Assembly (NCBI RefSeq): GCF_910589235.1
Contig: NC_060979.1
Location: forward strand, 1,116,001 to 1,180,000
DNA: 64,000 nt
Direction: 5' to 3'
Source of the DNA: Vespa crabro
Lineage: Eukaryota; Arthropoda; Insecta; Hymenoptera; Vespidae
Notes under the pieces: generated by a model
The model's database searches: none
What the model was told of the DNA's origin: nothing
The model's input: the letters and a program-made list of their open reading frames with translations, nothing else
Position numbers and translations under genes: made by a program
Shown: positions 35,280 through 46,050 of the stretch, piece after piece
How positions within the stretch are numbered: position 1 is the first letter of the stretch
How the letters are laid out: each line of letters begins with the position of its first letter

Positions 35280-37879
35280 TTTAGTGGTTTGTGATATTTC
35301 TAGTTATTCGCCTTCCGTTTTTATTGTGTTGTATTTAACAATCATATGATTGATAATACGATGCAGAAAAATTTAATTTATTCATTGCTTCAATTTTTTC
35401 ATGTCACACATAAGTATTATCGTTCAATCGAAACCAATAAGATCTAGTTATTAAGATGACGAATCCCTTCGTCTAGATCTTTGTACAAAGCTACAATTTT
35501 GATGGATTCCTGAAATATCGGACAGATATTTCGATGATTTTTCTTTTCATTTATTACGCTATTTATTACTTGTAACAACATATACTTATACATCTTTGTT
35601 TTCCTACTGTGGACGAAAAACTTTCCCTATAATATTAAATCTTAATGCTTTATTAACCCATATTTTTGTAAGAGAATTTATTACTATTCTAAGGCTTGCT
35701 TTTTGATATTTACAACCGAAACAAAAAAAACTACTATAAATTGATAAATCCAAAAATTCATGTCATGCAAGTACATACATATGAATGCCATGATTGCCAA
35801 GTTTCACTGTCAAAGTAGTTTTAAATTATTTATCAGTTTAATCGAATAACTTTGCACTTTTTAAGATGTACGGCAAGCACAATTGTTGAAATCTTATAAA
35901 AGTTGTTTAACCCATTGAAATCAAATCATAAATTTAAATCTATACGTTACTGTGTCAAGTTTAGATAGTTTAAACAGTGGATATAAAAGGTAACTATTTT
36001 CTGCAATAAAATTTGGTGTAACGCATAGCTTCATTCGAGTAACGTTGACAGATGACTGATTTTGATAACTTCGTAGATAACATAATCAATTCTTGTTCTG
36101 CGTAATGGAAAATACTTTTGAAAGTAAGTTAAATTCATATGTTCATTAAAAATTTTATAATTGTAATTTTACATCATTAGAAAATTTTACAATGTAGAAG
36201 TCAAACAATACGATTGTCACATTAAAATCAAATTGTCTCTCGTCAAATAATTCTTACTATAATTATTTTTTTTTATTAATAAATATAATAAATATGAAAT
36301 CTTACTATATAATATTAAGGCTTAAAATAATTTTAAATTAAGTGGTACTGGTACCATTAGATACAATATAAATCCCAATTATGAAATAGAATTTGTAATG
36401 ACATCAATTATAATTAAAATGAAATATAATTGAAAAATAAATCACTTTTCCATTATTTCTACGTTGCACGAAATTAGTAAGTCTGCACTTGAGACGAATA
36501 TCTAAGATTGAAAATTATTGAGATGTTTGCTAAAAAGTATATTGTCGGTAGTTATGTACATAGATGTAAACGCCATTACTATGTGTAATTAGATAATTCC
36601 TCTAATTAAATTCGTACATTCAATTAAATAGATCGTGCAAAGTTTTCGTCCTTTGCGTCATCCATCACTGTCCTTTCATTCTTTTTAATTTACAATTAAA
36701 AATGTACAACATTTAATTCAGTCGAATCAGGATTTATCGAATCATATTATTATTCGAAGACAGATAAAATCACTGCAAAATACGACCAAAATTAATTAAT
36801 GTATCGCCTTTGCGTTATTTATTTTTTTTCATTAGCTCATATTTTAAGACGACAGGCTCATTATTAATGACATATTGAAAATATTAATGTAGGATTATAC
36901 TACCCGTTAGATCATATAATATGTTAATAGGAAATTGTGTATTTCTTATGTATATGAGATAATAAATTGACACGTTGAAAAATTGAAATGACATGTGGTG
37001 TCATTTCAAATGCGATTCTATAGATGGTATTTGTATAGCATTTAAAGATACTTATATCATTAAATAATATAATACCAATAATTTATCATCAACTCCGAAA
37101 ACAGTCTAGTATGCTCTTTAATAAGATTGTACAAAATTCATTCAACTTGGATTTTCTTTTAATGATTTTTATATTCGAATCGAAAAAAAATTTATTACGA
37201 CTCTTTATGATTTTTTTCTCAATATTTATTAAAGGATAAGTGTAAAAATATTACAAGTTTATGCATAAAAGACAAAAGGTGATCTTGAAATCTCCGAAAG
37301 GTAAAAAGGTTACTATAATCAATACATTTAATATAATTATCTTTCCAACAGACGCATATGTTATTAGTTAGTAAGCTCGTAGTTGAATAATTTACCACTT
37401 TCTTCAAAATTTCTTTGAAAAATATTAATTTGTTAACAAATTATAGCAGTTTCTTCGAACGTAACGCGTTGAAAAGTAATGACACGAAATGATAATGTAT
37501 CTAGATTATCTCCAGCTATAAAAGACGTTAATGTGTTAATATTTCAAAAATTACAGAAAAATTGGTTTGTATCATATTTACGGTCAGTCGTACATTATTT
37601 TTGTTGATTTTGGTTAATTGCAGTATTAATCAAATACTCGAATTATTCTTTTAGCGGAATTCTGCGTAATTCATTAACATTTTTATATTTTTTTCAATTT
37701 CCACACAATTCTATTCTTGCATTTTTATAAAATACTGTTAATAAGTTTTTATAACATGCTTTAATAGGATTTTTTTAAATTCATTTCCATATAATTTTTG
37801 TTCACTTTCAAATTTATTTTCCATATTGCAAAATTAAATTGATGCGCCTTCAAGATAGTTACGAAAATTTAAAATAGGC
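35280..37879. other. AT-rich DNA with repeats and a hairpin
   Basis: No gene recognised. An exact 11-bp inverted repeat with a 5-nt spacer, TTGAAATGACA to TGTCATTTCAA, lies at 36983-37009. About 37330-37450 recurs in inverse at 45.29-45.42 kb. About 36.17-36.29 kb recurs in inverse at 52.92-52.99 kb. A block at 36520-36590 recurs directly at 55.13-55.20 kb. Confidence 0.6.
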
Positions 37880-38760
37880 TGTTGACGCACACTTGTGTCT
37901 CTTCATTGTTCACGGTACTTTCTCTTAAGGATTATATAACACCATTGGAAAAAATTATCCTTGGGAATACATCGGCCATTAGGAAAACAAAACGTATAGA
38001 TAAGAAACACATGGCCACCTTTGTCTGGGGTTAGGCATTCTTAGTAAAGTACCTGTGTTTCAATAATGTGTTGACCCGATTAATAAATAAACCATAAAAG
38101 TAGAAGCCTAGGCTCGATAAGCTAAGGGCTATCTGCGCTTAGCCTTGAAATATCCATTGTCATACTCCAATCACGATCATTAGAACAAAAGGGCACACAT
38201 GGAATGTTCAAACATTTCAACGAACTATCCTCGACCAATGGGCATTTATTCTTTCCCTTTCTATAGGTCAAACTCCGCCATTTACCAATCTCATTTAAGG
38301 TTACGTGGATAGTTCAAAATAGGCAAAAAGGTAGTCAAATTACATCTTTCAGATTTACAACATCTGAGGTGACAAGTTCCATCTTTCAGACTCACAACGT
38401 CTAAGCTCTCAAACAATCAGTTCGGCTAACTACGCATTATACAAGAGACACACAAACAAATGTAACTCATCCAATGAAATACACGGTGAGATTTACATAT
38501 CGCAATTACTTCTCCATTTCTCACGGGATCCTTTAAAGAAAGCGCGTTTTCCCATTAATTTGCGGGAACGCGGCGAGCGGTATTTTGCTGACGGCCTACA
38601 ACGGTATCCTAGCCTAGTGTCGCTGCTCATATTCATCGCGACCAATGGATCTATAGCTCGGACAACAAGGACGAGACGTGGGACATTTCCTCCGTGCGAA
38701 TCGACTGTCATCGCGGTGCGAGAAGCGCATTTTCAAAAATGCTCTCGTCAACAATCAACA
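37880..38760. mobile_element. Probable solo LTR
   Basis: The block is 881 bp and clearly more GC-rich than its flanks. It starts TGTTGACG and ends ATCAACA, giving TG/CA ends with a 6-bp inverted repeat (TGTTGA/TCAACA). It is flanked by TAGGC (37875-37879) and CAGGC (38761-38765), a 5-bp duplication with one mismatch. There is no gag or pol reading frame. Those features fit a solo LTR of a Gypsy or BEL type retrotransposon. The two overlapping open frames at 38.49-38.84 kb follow the GC rise and show no family motif. Confidence 0.6.
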
Positions 38761-39049
38761 CAGGCATTTCTTCCTTCTTACTTCAGATGTAGGTATTATT
38801 CGAACAAAGTTTACTTTTACACTAAATTATTAAGGTAAATTCAAGGAGTATCCTCGCTACTTTCAAATGATTTCATCTTTGATTTCATTTTTTGACAACG
38901 TTGCTTCTTATACAAATATTCGAATGTCAGCAATCTGAAGAAAGTAGGTCATTTTTATAACTGGTTATAACAAGTTTCGATTCTTAATGCATTCATCGAA
39001 GCTCTAAAAGTTCAATAACTGAGCGTCATTTGAAAGTGATTCTCAATAA

Positions 39050-39330
39050 GAGACGAATAATGAAAGAAGCATGAAAGAAAGAAGATATATTTATTATTTT
39101 ATACAAGACTGTAAAAGTTAATTTTCTTTTCGGTTCGTTCTATTTATCATTCGTACCCCTCCATTCGATCGTACAAAAATGATCGAGAATATTTTGTGAT
39201 TTTTATTATAAATTTTAAGTAATCTAGAAAGAAAAGGAACGTCGAGTATCAATGATGTCGAATAAAGATTGATTTTCATTCAATTTTTTAAAATACGATA
39301 AAGAGTGGATGAAAACTATAATAGAAAGGG
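39050..39330. repeat. Inverted copy of 4.44-4.74 kb
   Basis: Reverse complement of 4440-4735. It abuts the rearranged mariner that starts near 39367. Confidence 0.8.
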
Positions 39331-39366
39331 GTCTGGTGACTCACTGCGTGTAACGTTCGATCTAAC

Positions 39367-40477
39367 GTGTTGTTATTCGCCGGTATGCATCAACTAATGC
39401 CTTTATCGTGTCTTTATCAGCTTCAACCGGCCTTCCAGAACGTGATTCATCTTCGGCATCAAAATTGCCGAATCGAAATTTTGCAACTGGCACTGGCGTA
39501 CTGTTAACACATCTTCTCCATACACATCGGTTAATTTCTTTCTAGCTTCAAAAGCATTTTTACCTTTTCTATAGTAAAAAAGTAAATTATAACGAAAATG
39601 CTGCTTATTGCTCTCTATATTTAAAAGGGTACTAACCAAAAACTACTGCGTAGAATCAATTGGACTTTTTCACACACAAGCCTAGCTATATCAGCTCTCA
39701 AAACATATAATGATTATGCGGCTTAAGTGTGAAGTTGGGTGCAAAAAAAAGTACAATTATATCCTCTGTCGGGAAAAAACGAAATTACTTTCCGACCATT
39801 ACATTTTTGAAGTACATCATTACTGGGGACGAAAAATGGGTTGTATATAACAATGTCAAACGCAAGAGGTCATGGAGCAAAGAAGATGAACCGGCTCAAA
39901 GCATTTCCAAAGCCAATATCCATAAAAAAAAAGTGATGCTGTCAATTTGGTGGGATTTTAAAGGAATCGTTTTTTTTTGAGATTTTATCAGATAACACAA
40001 CAATTAATTCGGAAGTCTACTGTCATCAGCTAGACAAACTGAATGATGCACTTAAACAGAAAAGGCCAGAATTAATCAACAGAAAAGGTGTAGTGTTCCT
40101 CCAAGATAATACGAGACCTCATACAAGTTTGGTCATTCGCCAAAATCTTTTACAGCTTGAATGGGATACAATGCCACACCCACCATATTCTCGAGATCTG
40201 GCACCTTCGGATTATTATTTGTTCCGGTCACTGCAAAATTGTTTAGACGGTAAAACCTTCACTTCAAATGAGGAGGTCAAAAACCACCTCGATCAGTTTT
40301 TTGCCAACAAAGACCAAAAATTTGATGAGCGTGGAATCATGCTACTACCAAAAAGATGGCAAAAGGTATTGGACCAGAATGGCCAATATATAATTTAATA
40401 AAATATTTGTTCATTATGCGAAAATTTTCTTTCATTTTCACAAAAAAAAAAACGAAATGACTTTCCGAACGACCCAA
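39367..40477 (+). mobile_element. Mariner with its 5' half inverted
   Basis: It belongs to the same family as the mariner at 1462-2748. From 39367 to about 39797 it reads on the minus strand: transposase N-terminus (ESNKQHFRYNLLFYYRKGKN; the original ATG is now ATA) and the 5' terminal repeat near 39757-39797. From about 39808 to 40477 it reads on the plus strand: the ITGDEKWVVYNN block, FLQDNTRPHTS, YSRDLAPSDYYLF, the LPKRWQKVLDQNGQ tail and the 3' terminal repeat, ending at a TA (40478-40479). All three catalytic Asp positions are visible, but a frame break lies near 39980. The N- and C-terminal halves therefore point away from each other. Confidence 0.85.
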
Positions 40478-40504
40478 TAGAATAAAGATGGCACAATTAC
40501 TTTC

Positions 40505-40640
40505 ATTATTTTTTAGACAAAGTGATTCATTTAATCTAATGGTCGTGTTACAAATAATTGATACCTCGCATATGAGGGTAGCTTTACTCCATCACGAGAT
40601 GTCGAGATTGGACAATCCCTCTCGATTAATCAATATTGGA
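40505..40640 (-). pseudogene. FAR exon 2 remnant (FAR-H)
   Basis: On the minus strand the segment reads, with frame changes, as the exon 2 core: a GAGAGGGATTGT equivalent of GGGGATTGT, the CGACATCTCG..GTAAAGCTACCCTCAT equivalent of DRATLI, and CGAGGTATCAATT for REVSI. No other exon of this copy is nearby in the right order. It starts 28 bp after the end of the rearranged mariner. Confidence 0.6.
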
Positions 40641-40746
40641 ATTTCTGTATGTCTTCATTCAAAGTGAAAAATAACTGGTACATCAATGTTTTTCAAAATA
40701 CTGTCCCTTTCAACAGATATTTTCTATTTCTTAAGTAGTTACGTAG

Positions 40747-40868
40747 TTAACACGTTCCGTGCCAAGCCATTTTTTCCTGATTTGTCGTTCAGGGCATTTG
40801 ATATTTTGACTAAAGAAAAAAATAACTGCGTGTACCACCGGTGGTACACATGGCACGGAACGTGTTAA
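40747..40868. mobile_element. TTAA-flanked MITE (piggyBac type)
   Basis: TTAA at 40747-40750 and 40865-40868 bracket a 114-bp insert. Its ends are CACGTTCCGTGCCA and the exact inverse TGGCACGGAACGTG. The right half also holds the palindrome ACCACCGGTGGT. There is no coding capacity. TTAA targets and 14-bp perfect terminal inverted repeats fit a miniature piggyBac-type element. Its ends differ from those of the 14.7-kb element, so a different family mobilised it. Confidence 0.85.
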
Positions 40869-41324
40869 GTAGTTACCATGAATATGTATTATTTCAAAGA
40901 AGAGAACTTTCTGCGTGGTCATAATGCACTAGAAGATTAATTTATTTATTATTTCTTTCCTGTTATATCTACTAAGTATTAAGTACTATTCGTTTTAATT
41001 TGATAGACAACTGTTTTGATTTCTGTTTTCTACAATTTTGTATTTATTCATATTGCGAATTCAACTATGTTTCATTTATTCAACATTTTCGATAATTATT
41101 TATTTATCTGACACGCTATATCCAATTGCAGTTCATTTTTACAAACACTTTGAAAGATTTAATTTCGATATCTTTCGGAAATCAAGAAATTGTAATTTAT
41201 TTCTTATTATATCGCTTAAATTCAGATCCATTATATTTGAGAAATGAAATTATAGATAAGCGAAAGCAGAAATTATAATTATTTTTTTCTCTTCACAGTC
41301 TTAGATATCTTTGTATAATTTACG

Positions 41325-41876
41325 AAAATCCGAACATTACAAGTGGATTGAAAATTATAGCCCATATGATGGTAAGAAAGACACAGTAAATGAAGTTTCA
41401 ATATTCGTTGCATCCAATAATGTCTAGAAAATTTGAAAAATAAATATCATTTGGAAGTGATTGTCAATGGTAGATAAGAAATGAAGAAAACATCCAAGAA
41501 GAAACATACATTCGCCATTTTATACGAGTTTATATCAATGGGATTCTTTAATATGTATGTTCTTAGTCCTACGATATATGTTGGAAAATAAATATTCCAA
41601 ACGATATCTTTCATATCACAAAGAAATAAATCACGATCTTCGGGTGTCAACTTCTTCATTAGTTTATTACATCTTTCATTCGTATACGTCAATTCGTTCG
41701 TACAAAAATACCCAAAAACGTCCGCCATTTGATGAATCTTTTTATACATCCCGAGTAACCTTTATTTAACGATAAGTATTATTGCCAGTATGAAAATTTT
41801 CTCTCTTTTAGCATTCTAATGCTTTACCTCCAGAAAATAAGATATGAGAAATTTACCTCGGTTGTTTACTCACTTA
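41325..41876 (-). pseudogene. FAR 3' fragment (FAR-C)
   Basis: This is the 3' end of a FAR on the minus strand. About 41876-41857 is the last few codons of exon 6 with its GTAAAT donor. About 41758-41513 is exon 7: MYKKIHQMADVFGYFCTNEL, then ERCNKLMKKLTPEDRD. About 41432-41325 is an exon 8-like block. Exon 7 loses its frame at PID, because bases are missing relative to FAR-A PIETLPQARIKW. Exon 8 lacks a clean frame. Flanking intron sequence is very close to that around FAR-A exon 7, so this is a relatively recent partial copy. It ends abruptly upstream within exon 6. Confidence 0.85.
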
Positions 41877-41924
41877 CTCAGGACTTCTATGATCTATATA
41901 CTATATATAATATTTCTTAGGTAT

Positions 41925-43330
41925 TTTCATAACCGGTGATACAGGATTTATATGCAAATTATCCATCAAGAAATTATTAAAAATATGTATCGGCATTAAG
42001 TGTATTTATTTTTAAGTGTATATATGTTCGAAGAAAGAAAAAATATATTTCAACACAGAGGAAAATTTATCAAGGATTTACTTTAATGTAAAGTATATAT
42101 TATAGTATATGTAGTATGTAACTGTAGTATGTAACTGTATGTAACTGAGAAGAGAGAAATTAATAAATGAATTATTGATTTAGTGCACTATGAATGTACA
42201 AAAAATCTTCATCTTTAACGTAATAAGTATTTATGGTACTTATTTAAACGAGACATGAAAGATTTGCAATTATTTCAATGTGTTGTTCTGTTCAGTTATT
42301 TTCCACGTTGAATGAAAATCCATCAAAATTCTGAAATATTATAGTCATGATTGAGAGCGATTATGTCAAATCTCAAATAGAGTTACACTTATACGCGAGA
42401 TCTCAATTCGTCTTAATGTCACCATGACTGTCAAGTTCAACAAGAAAATGTCATTAACGACAGCTATTGATGTTCGAAGTTTGAAGAATGCGATAAATTT
42501 GTTGAAGTAAATGTCAAAAATTGAATTTTTCAATGAAAATTCTGACATTAGCAAATGTCCGTTATTATTAATATTTCAGAATTTCGTTCATGTATTTACG
42601 AATTATGCTAATTATCTGGTACAATCCGACAAGTTGATCAATTTGATTGATTCTATGGACGACAAATCGCTCGACGATAATATAACGCAGAACGTTTATT
42701 ATCTCCAAGTATAAATCTTTTATATCACTTTTACATTTATTAATATAAAAATATATTTAAAAAATAGATGATACGCGTTAATTAATAATACACTTATACA
42801 ATTTTTTAATTTCGTATTACTTGAAATATGACCGAATACTTACGTTACATGTGAAATCAGTCGTTCAGAATGAGGTGTCCAAGAATATTGACACGATACC
42901 GATTGAAATATTTCATCCAGAAATTGGTTAATAGTAATTATTGTAAAAGAAAACAATAAATGATGTATGTTAATTGTTGTAACATTTTTTGTAATATTTA
43001 CATATCGAGAATGGATTGATAACATGTAAATAATCGAATGTAAATAGTCTAATGAGCTCATGTACTTTTAGATAATATTTTCTTAATCAAAACAAATAAT
43101 GATTAGAATCAATTGAATTAACTCATACTGATAGATCTGATCTTTCAGATTCAACGAAGATATTCATGTTGATAATTACGTATTTAAGGATAATTCCATT
43201 ACTGACGACGAATTGAACGACACGATCGCTCATTACGATATACTAAACATTGGCTTAAGCAATTTTTCTGTGTATACTTTCTACATTATTTGTCATAAAA
43301 TTCTCGATTACTTATTTTGTATATTCCATG
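41925..43330 (+). pseudogene. Decayed FAR pseudogene FAR-D
   Basis: Six FAR exon remnants occur in order. Exon 1 at about 41930-42010: FITGDTGFICKLSIKKLLK for the FITGGTGFMGKMLIEKLLR loop. Exon 2 at about 42390-42520: VTLIREISIRLNV, then TAIDVRSLKNAINL and a TAA. Exon 3 at about 42583-42705: NFVHVFTNYANYL, a deletion, then SDKLINLIDSMDDKSLDD. Exon 4 at about 42815-42925, frameshifted. Exon 5 at about 42995-43030: a YREWIDNM piece only. Exon 6 at about 43150-43320: NEDIHVDNYVFKDNSIT, then an eroded tail. The glycines of the nucleotide loop are partly lost and stops are frequent. Confidence 0.8.
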
Positions 43331-43439
43331 TATATAATCCAAATTGAAAAATTTGTAAGAATATATTATTATATTATTAAAATTATAAGAATATATTATT
43401 AAATATATTATTAATTATATCGTAAGAAAATATTATTAA

Positions 43440-44655
43440 TATTCTTTCAAAATATTTAAATGAACAAATATGAAATTGAGATAAAAAGTACGATCGACTC
43501 ATCAAAAGATTTGTTTTATTATTTTATTTAGATTAGAGTACGTTTACCTTCCATTATATAAAATACATTAATATTTTTGATTTTAGAATATTTACAATAT
43601 GAACGAACTTTTATGTTTACACGAAATTAATTGAAAAAAACAGAAATAAAATCAAGAGAGCATAACCACTTCTTTGAAAGAGAATTAAATTATTCACTTG
43701 AAAGATAGTTTTGTATGGTTTTCTCATTCAATGGCACAAAAGATGAATTCTTGATTTTTTAAAGATAAGATCAACTGCAAGATGTATTTGCGAATCTGAG
43801 TCCATTTTAAAATATAATAAAATTTATTAACAAATATAAATAATAATAATTAATTAATAAATATATTCTATAATTTAAATATATACATTAATTAATTATT
43901 TATACATTATATTATGTTATAATTAAATTCTTATTTTTAAATATTTCTTTTTTTTTTCTTAATTTAAAAAATATTCTTTATTTCAATAATCTTCTTACTT
44001 TTTAAATTCCACTTAATATTTAATTAAACACAAGATTCTAAAATAATTCAATATCTTATAATTCTAATTTTAAATAAATATTAATTATTTATCAATTATA
44101 ATTTATAAGGTAACTATCCAATCACATTCTTAATTATAATAAGAATATTCATAAAAAATTTATTTATATAGTATAATATATGACATATCTTAAATTATTT
44201 ATTTATTATAATAATAATTACTTCTACTTTATTTAAATTCTCAATTAATATTTGATTATGTAATATAATGTGTGACATATCCTAAATTATTTATTTATTA
44301 TGATAATCAAGTATCATTTCAGGGATTTCGATTATTATTCAAAAGGAGTACAATTTTATTGAGTATACTTACAATGTAATCATTCTATATAAATTGATTC
44401 CAAACTTTTGAATGATTATCACAAAATATTGGATGTAGTCGATCATTTTTCTACTATCAAATGAAAGTATATGAATAAATGTAATGAACCGAAAAGAAAG
44501 TTAACAAGTAATGATCGGTGAATGAATTGTTTCTAGATGAAATCATTTATAATATTTAAGTACTTTTTAATTATCGTATCTTCTGAGCATAAGATATGTA
44601 TCTTAAATAATCTTGTTGAAATGCTTGTATAATTTTATATAAAATGATAAATACA
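43440..44655 (+). pseudogene. Decayed FAR remnant FAR-K
   Basis: About 43525-43640 holds an end-of-exon-3-like stretch and an exon 4-like stretch (ERTFMFTRN for PNTYVYTKS). About 44555-44655 holds the 3' end of exon 7 (ICILNNLVEMLV for TYILKNPIETLP) and its donor region. It parallels FAR-J at 3.27-4.69 kb in order, spacing and intervening sequence, so the two are probably copies of one older locus. No frame survives. Confidence 0.5.
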
Positions 44656-45004
44656 CCTGTTTTTTCCTTCTTTCTTGAATGCTCATTTATGATTCACAAT
44701 CATTTTTAAAAGACTCTTGATTTTGAATAATTATGGTCTCATTGTATGTATTAAGAATAAATACTTGTTCTAACCAGTTATTACCTTCTACTTTTTTTTC
44801 AGGCTACTTACCTTCGATTATGCGTAAAAGAAGCAAGGTTGTTAAAAAAAATATTGAGTTTATAATTGAAAGTAGAGGGGTACTGCTACAGTGCAAAGAT
44901 AGACTTCGTTCAAGCAACATCTCTATCCAAAGTTAAAGGAAGGAAGGAACGTTTATTTTAAACTTTCATAATTTTTTTAAAAGCGCATTAATTTAATTCT
45001 GCCC

Positions 45005-45236
45005 TATGAAAAATAATTCCAAAAGTAAGTAAAATTTATATAGATATGCATTTAGAAAATCGTAATTTTATTGGTTTTTGTGAAAATTAGAAAGTACTGT
45101 TTTGTGAAAATTCATTTAAAGTATTATGAAAAATAATTCTGAAAGTAAAATTTATATAGATATGCATTTAGAAAATCGTAATTTTATTGGTTTTTGTGAA
45201 AATTAAAAAGTACTGTTTTGTGAAAATTCATTTAAT
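45005..45236. repeat. 120-bp tandem duplication
   Basis: A unit beginning TATGAAAAATAATTC starts at 45005 and again at 45125. The second copy has a short deletion near AAGTAAGTAAAAT and one or two substitutions. It is non-coding and appears recent. Confidence 0.9.
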
Positions 45237-45289
45237 GCTTTAATTCACTTAAATACAGGATGATGTGTCATTATTTTCCAACACGTTAA

Positions 45290-45415
45290 ATCCGAAGAAA
45301 CTGCTATAATTTGTTAACAAATTAATATTTTTCTGAGAAATTTTGAAGAAAGCGGTAAATTATTCAACTACGAGCTTACTAATTAGAAACATATGCGATT
45401 GTTGGAAAGGTAAGG
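45290..45415. repeat. Inverted copy of 37.33-37.45 kb
   Basis: The block around TTGTTAACAAATTAATATTT and ATTCAACTACGAGCTTACTA is the reverse complement of 37330-37450 with few changes. Confidence 0.8.
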
Positions 45416-45680
45416 AAAGTACAAAAAGATTTTATTTCCAAGCAGTCCATGCACATTCATGATACAAAATGTTGTGGAATACCTAATTGCATTGCAAACA
45501 AAGTTATTTTTACCGCTTCAAAATATCCATTGTTCCAGCGTCACGAAATAGAAGGAAAAGCTAAAAGCATATACTGTTTCTTTAATTCATGAAAAATATT
45601 TTATTATATTTATGAAGAGAAACAGAACGATCTATAGCATTTTATAAATTTATTTTAAAACAGATTTGCAATAATCACAA

Positions 45681-45695
45681 TAATATATATATTAT

Positions 45696-45754
<59 letters not shown>

Positions 45755-45765
45755 ATATATATATT
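45681..45765. repeat. AT-rich microsatellite
   Basis: Interrupted AT/ATT dinucleotide tract. Confidence 0.95.
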
Positions 45766-46050
45766 TTGTGAATGATATTTATTTTGTCATACCCATCCAA
45801 TCATAGATAAGTATATTATTTGTAAATAATAAGTAGTAGAGTAAATTCAAAAAAGGAAAATCCATATATCTGTTGAAATATAACAAATAAAAAATAGTAA
45901 TTTGCTCCTGCTTCTTCACCATACCGTTTAATTAAAATCCATCAAATATGAGAAATAATTGATTTGTATATACATGAAAACTTAAATTATGATTATTATT
46001 TTATCTTTATTTTCTTTCACAATTATGCTTCTTTTACGATGTTCTAAACG

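Noticed and set aside
38493..38838. Two overlapping open frames on opposite strands
   Set aside because: They lie inside the probable solo LTR, follow the local rise in GC, and show no protein family motif.
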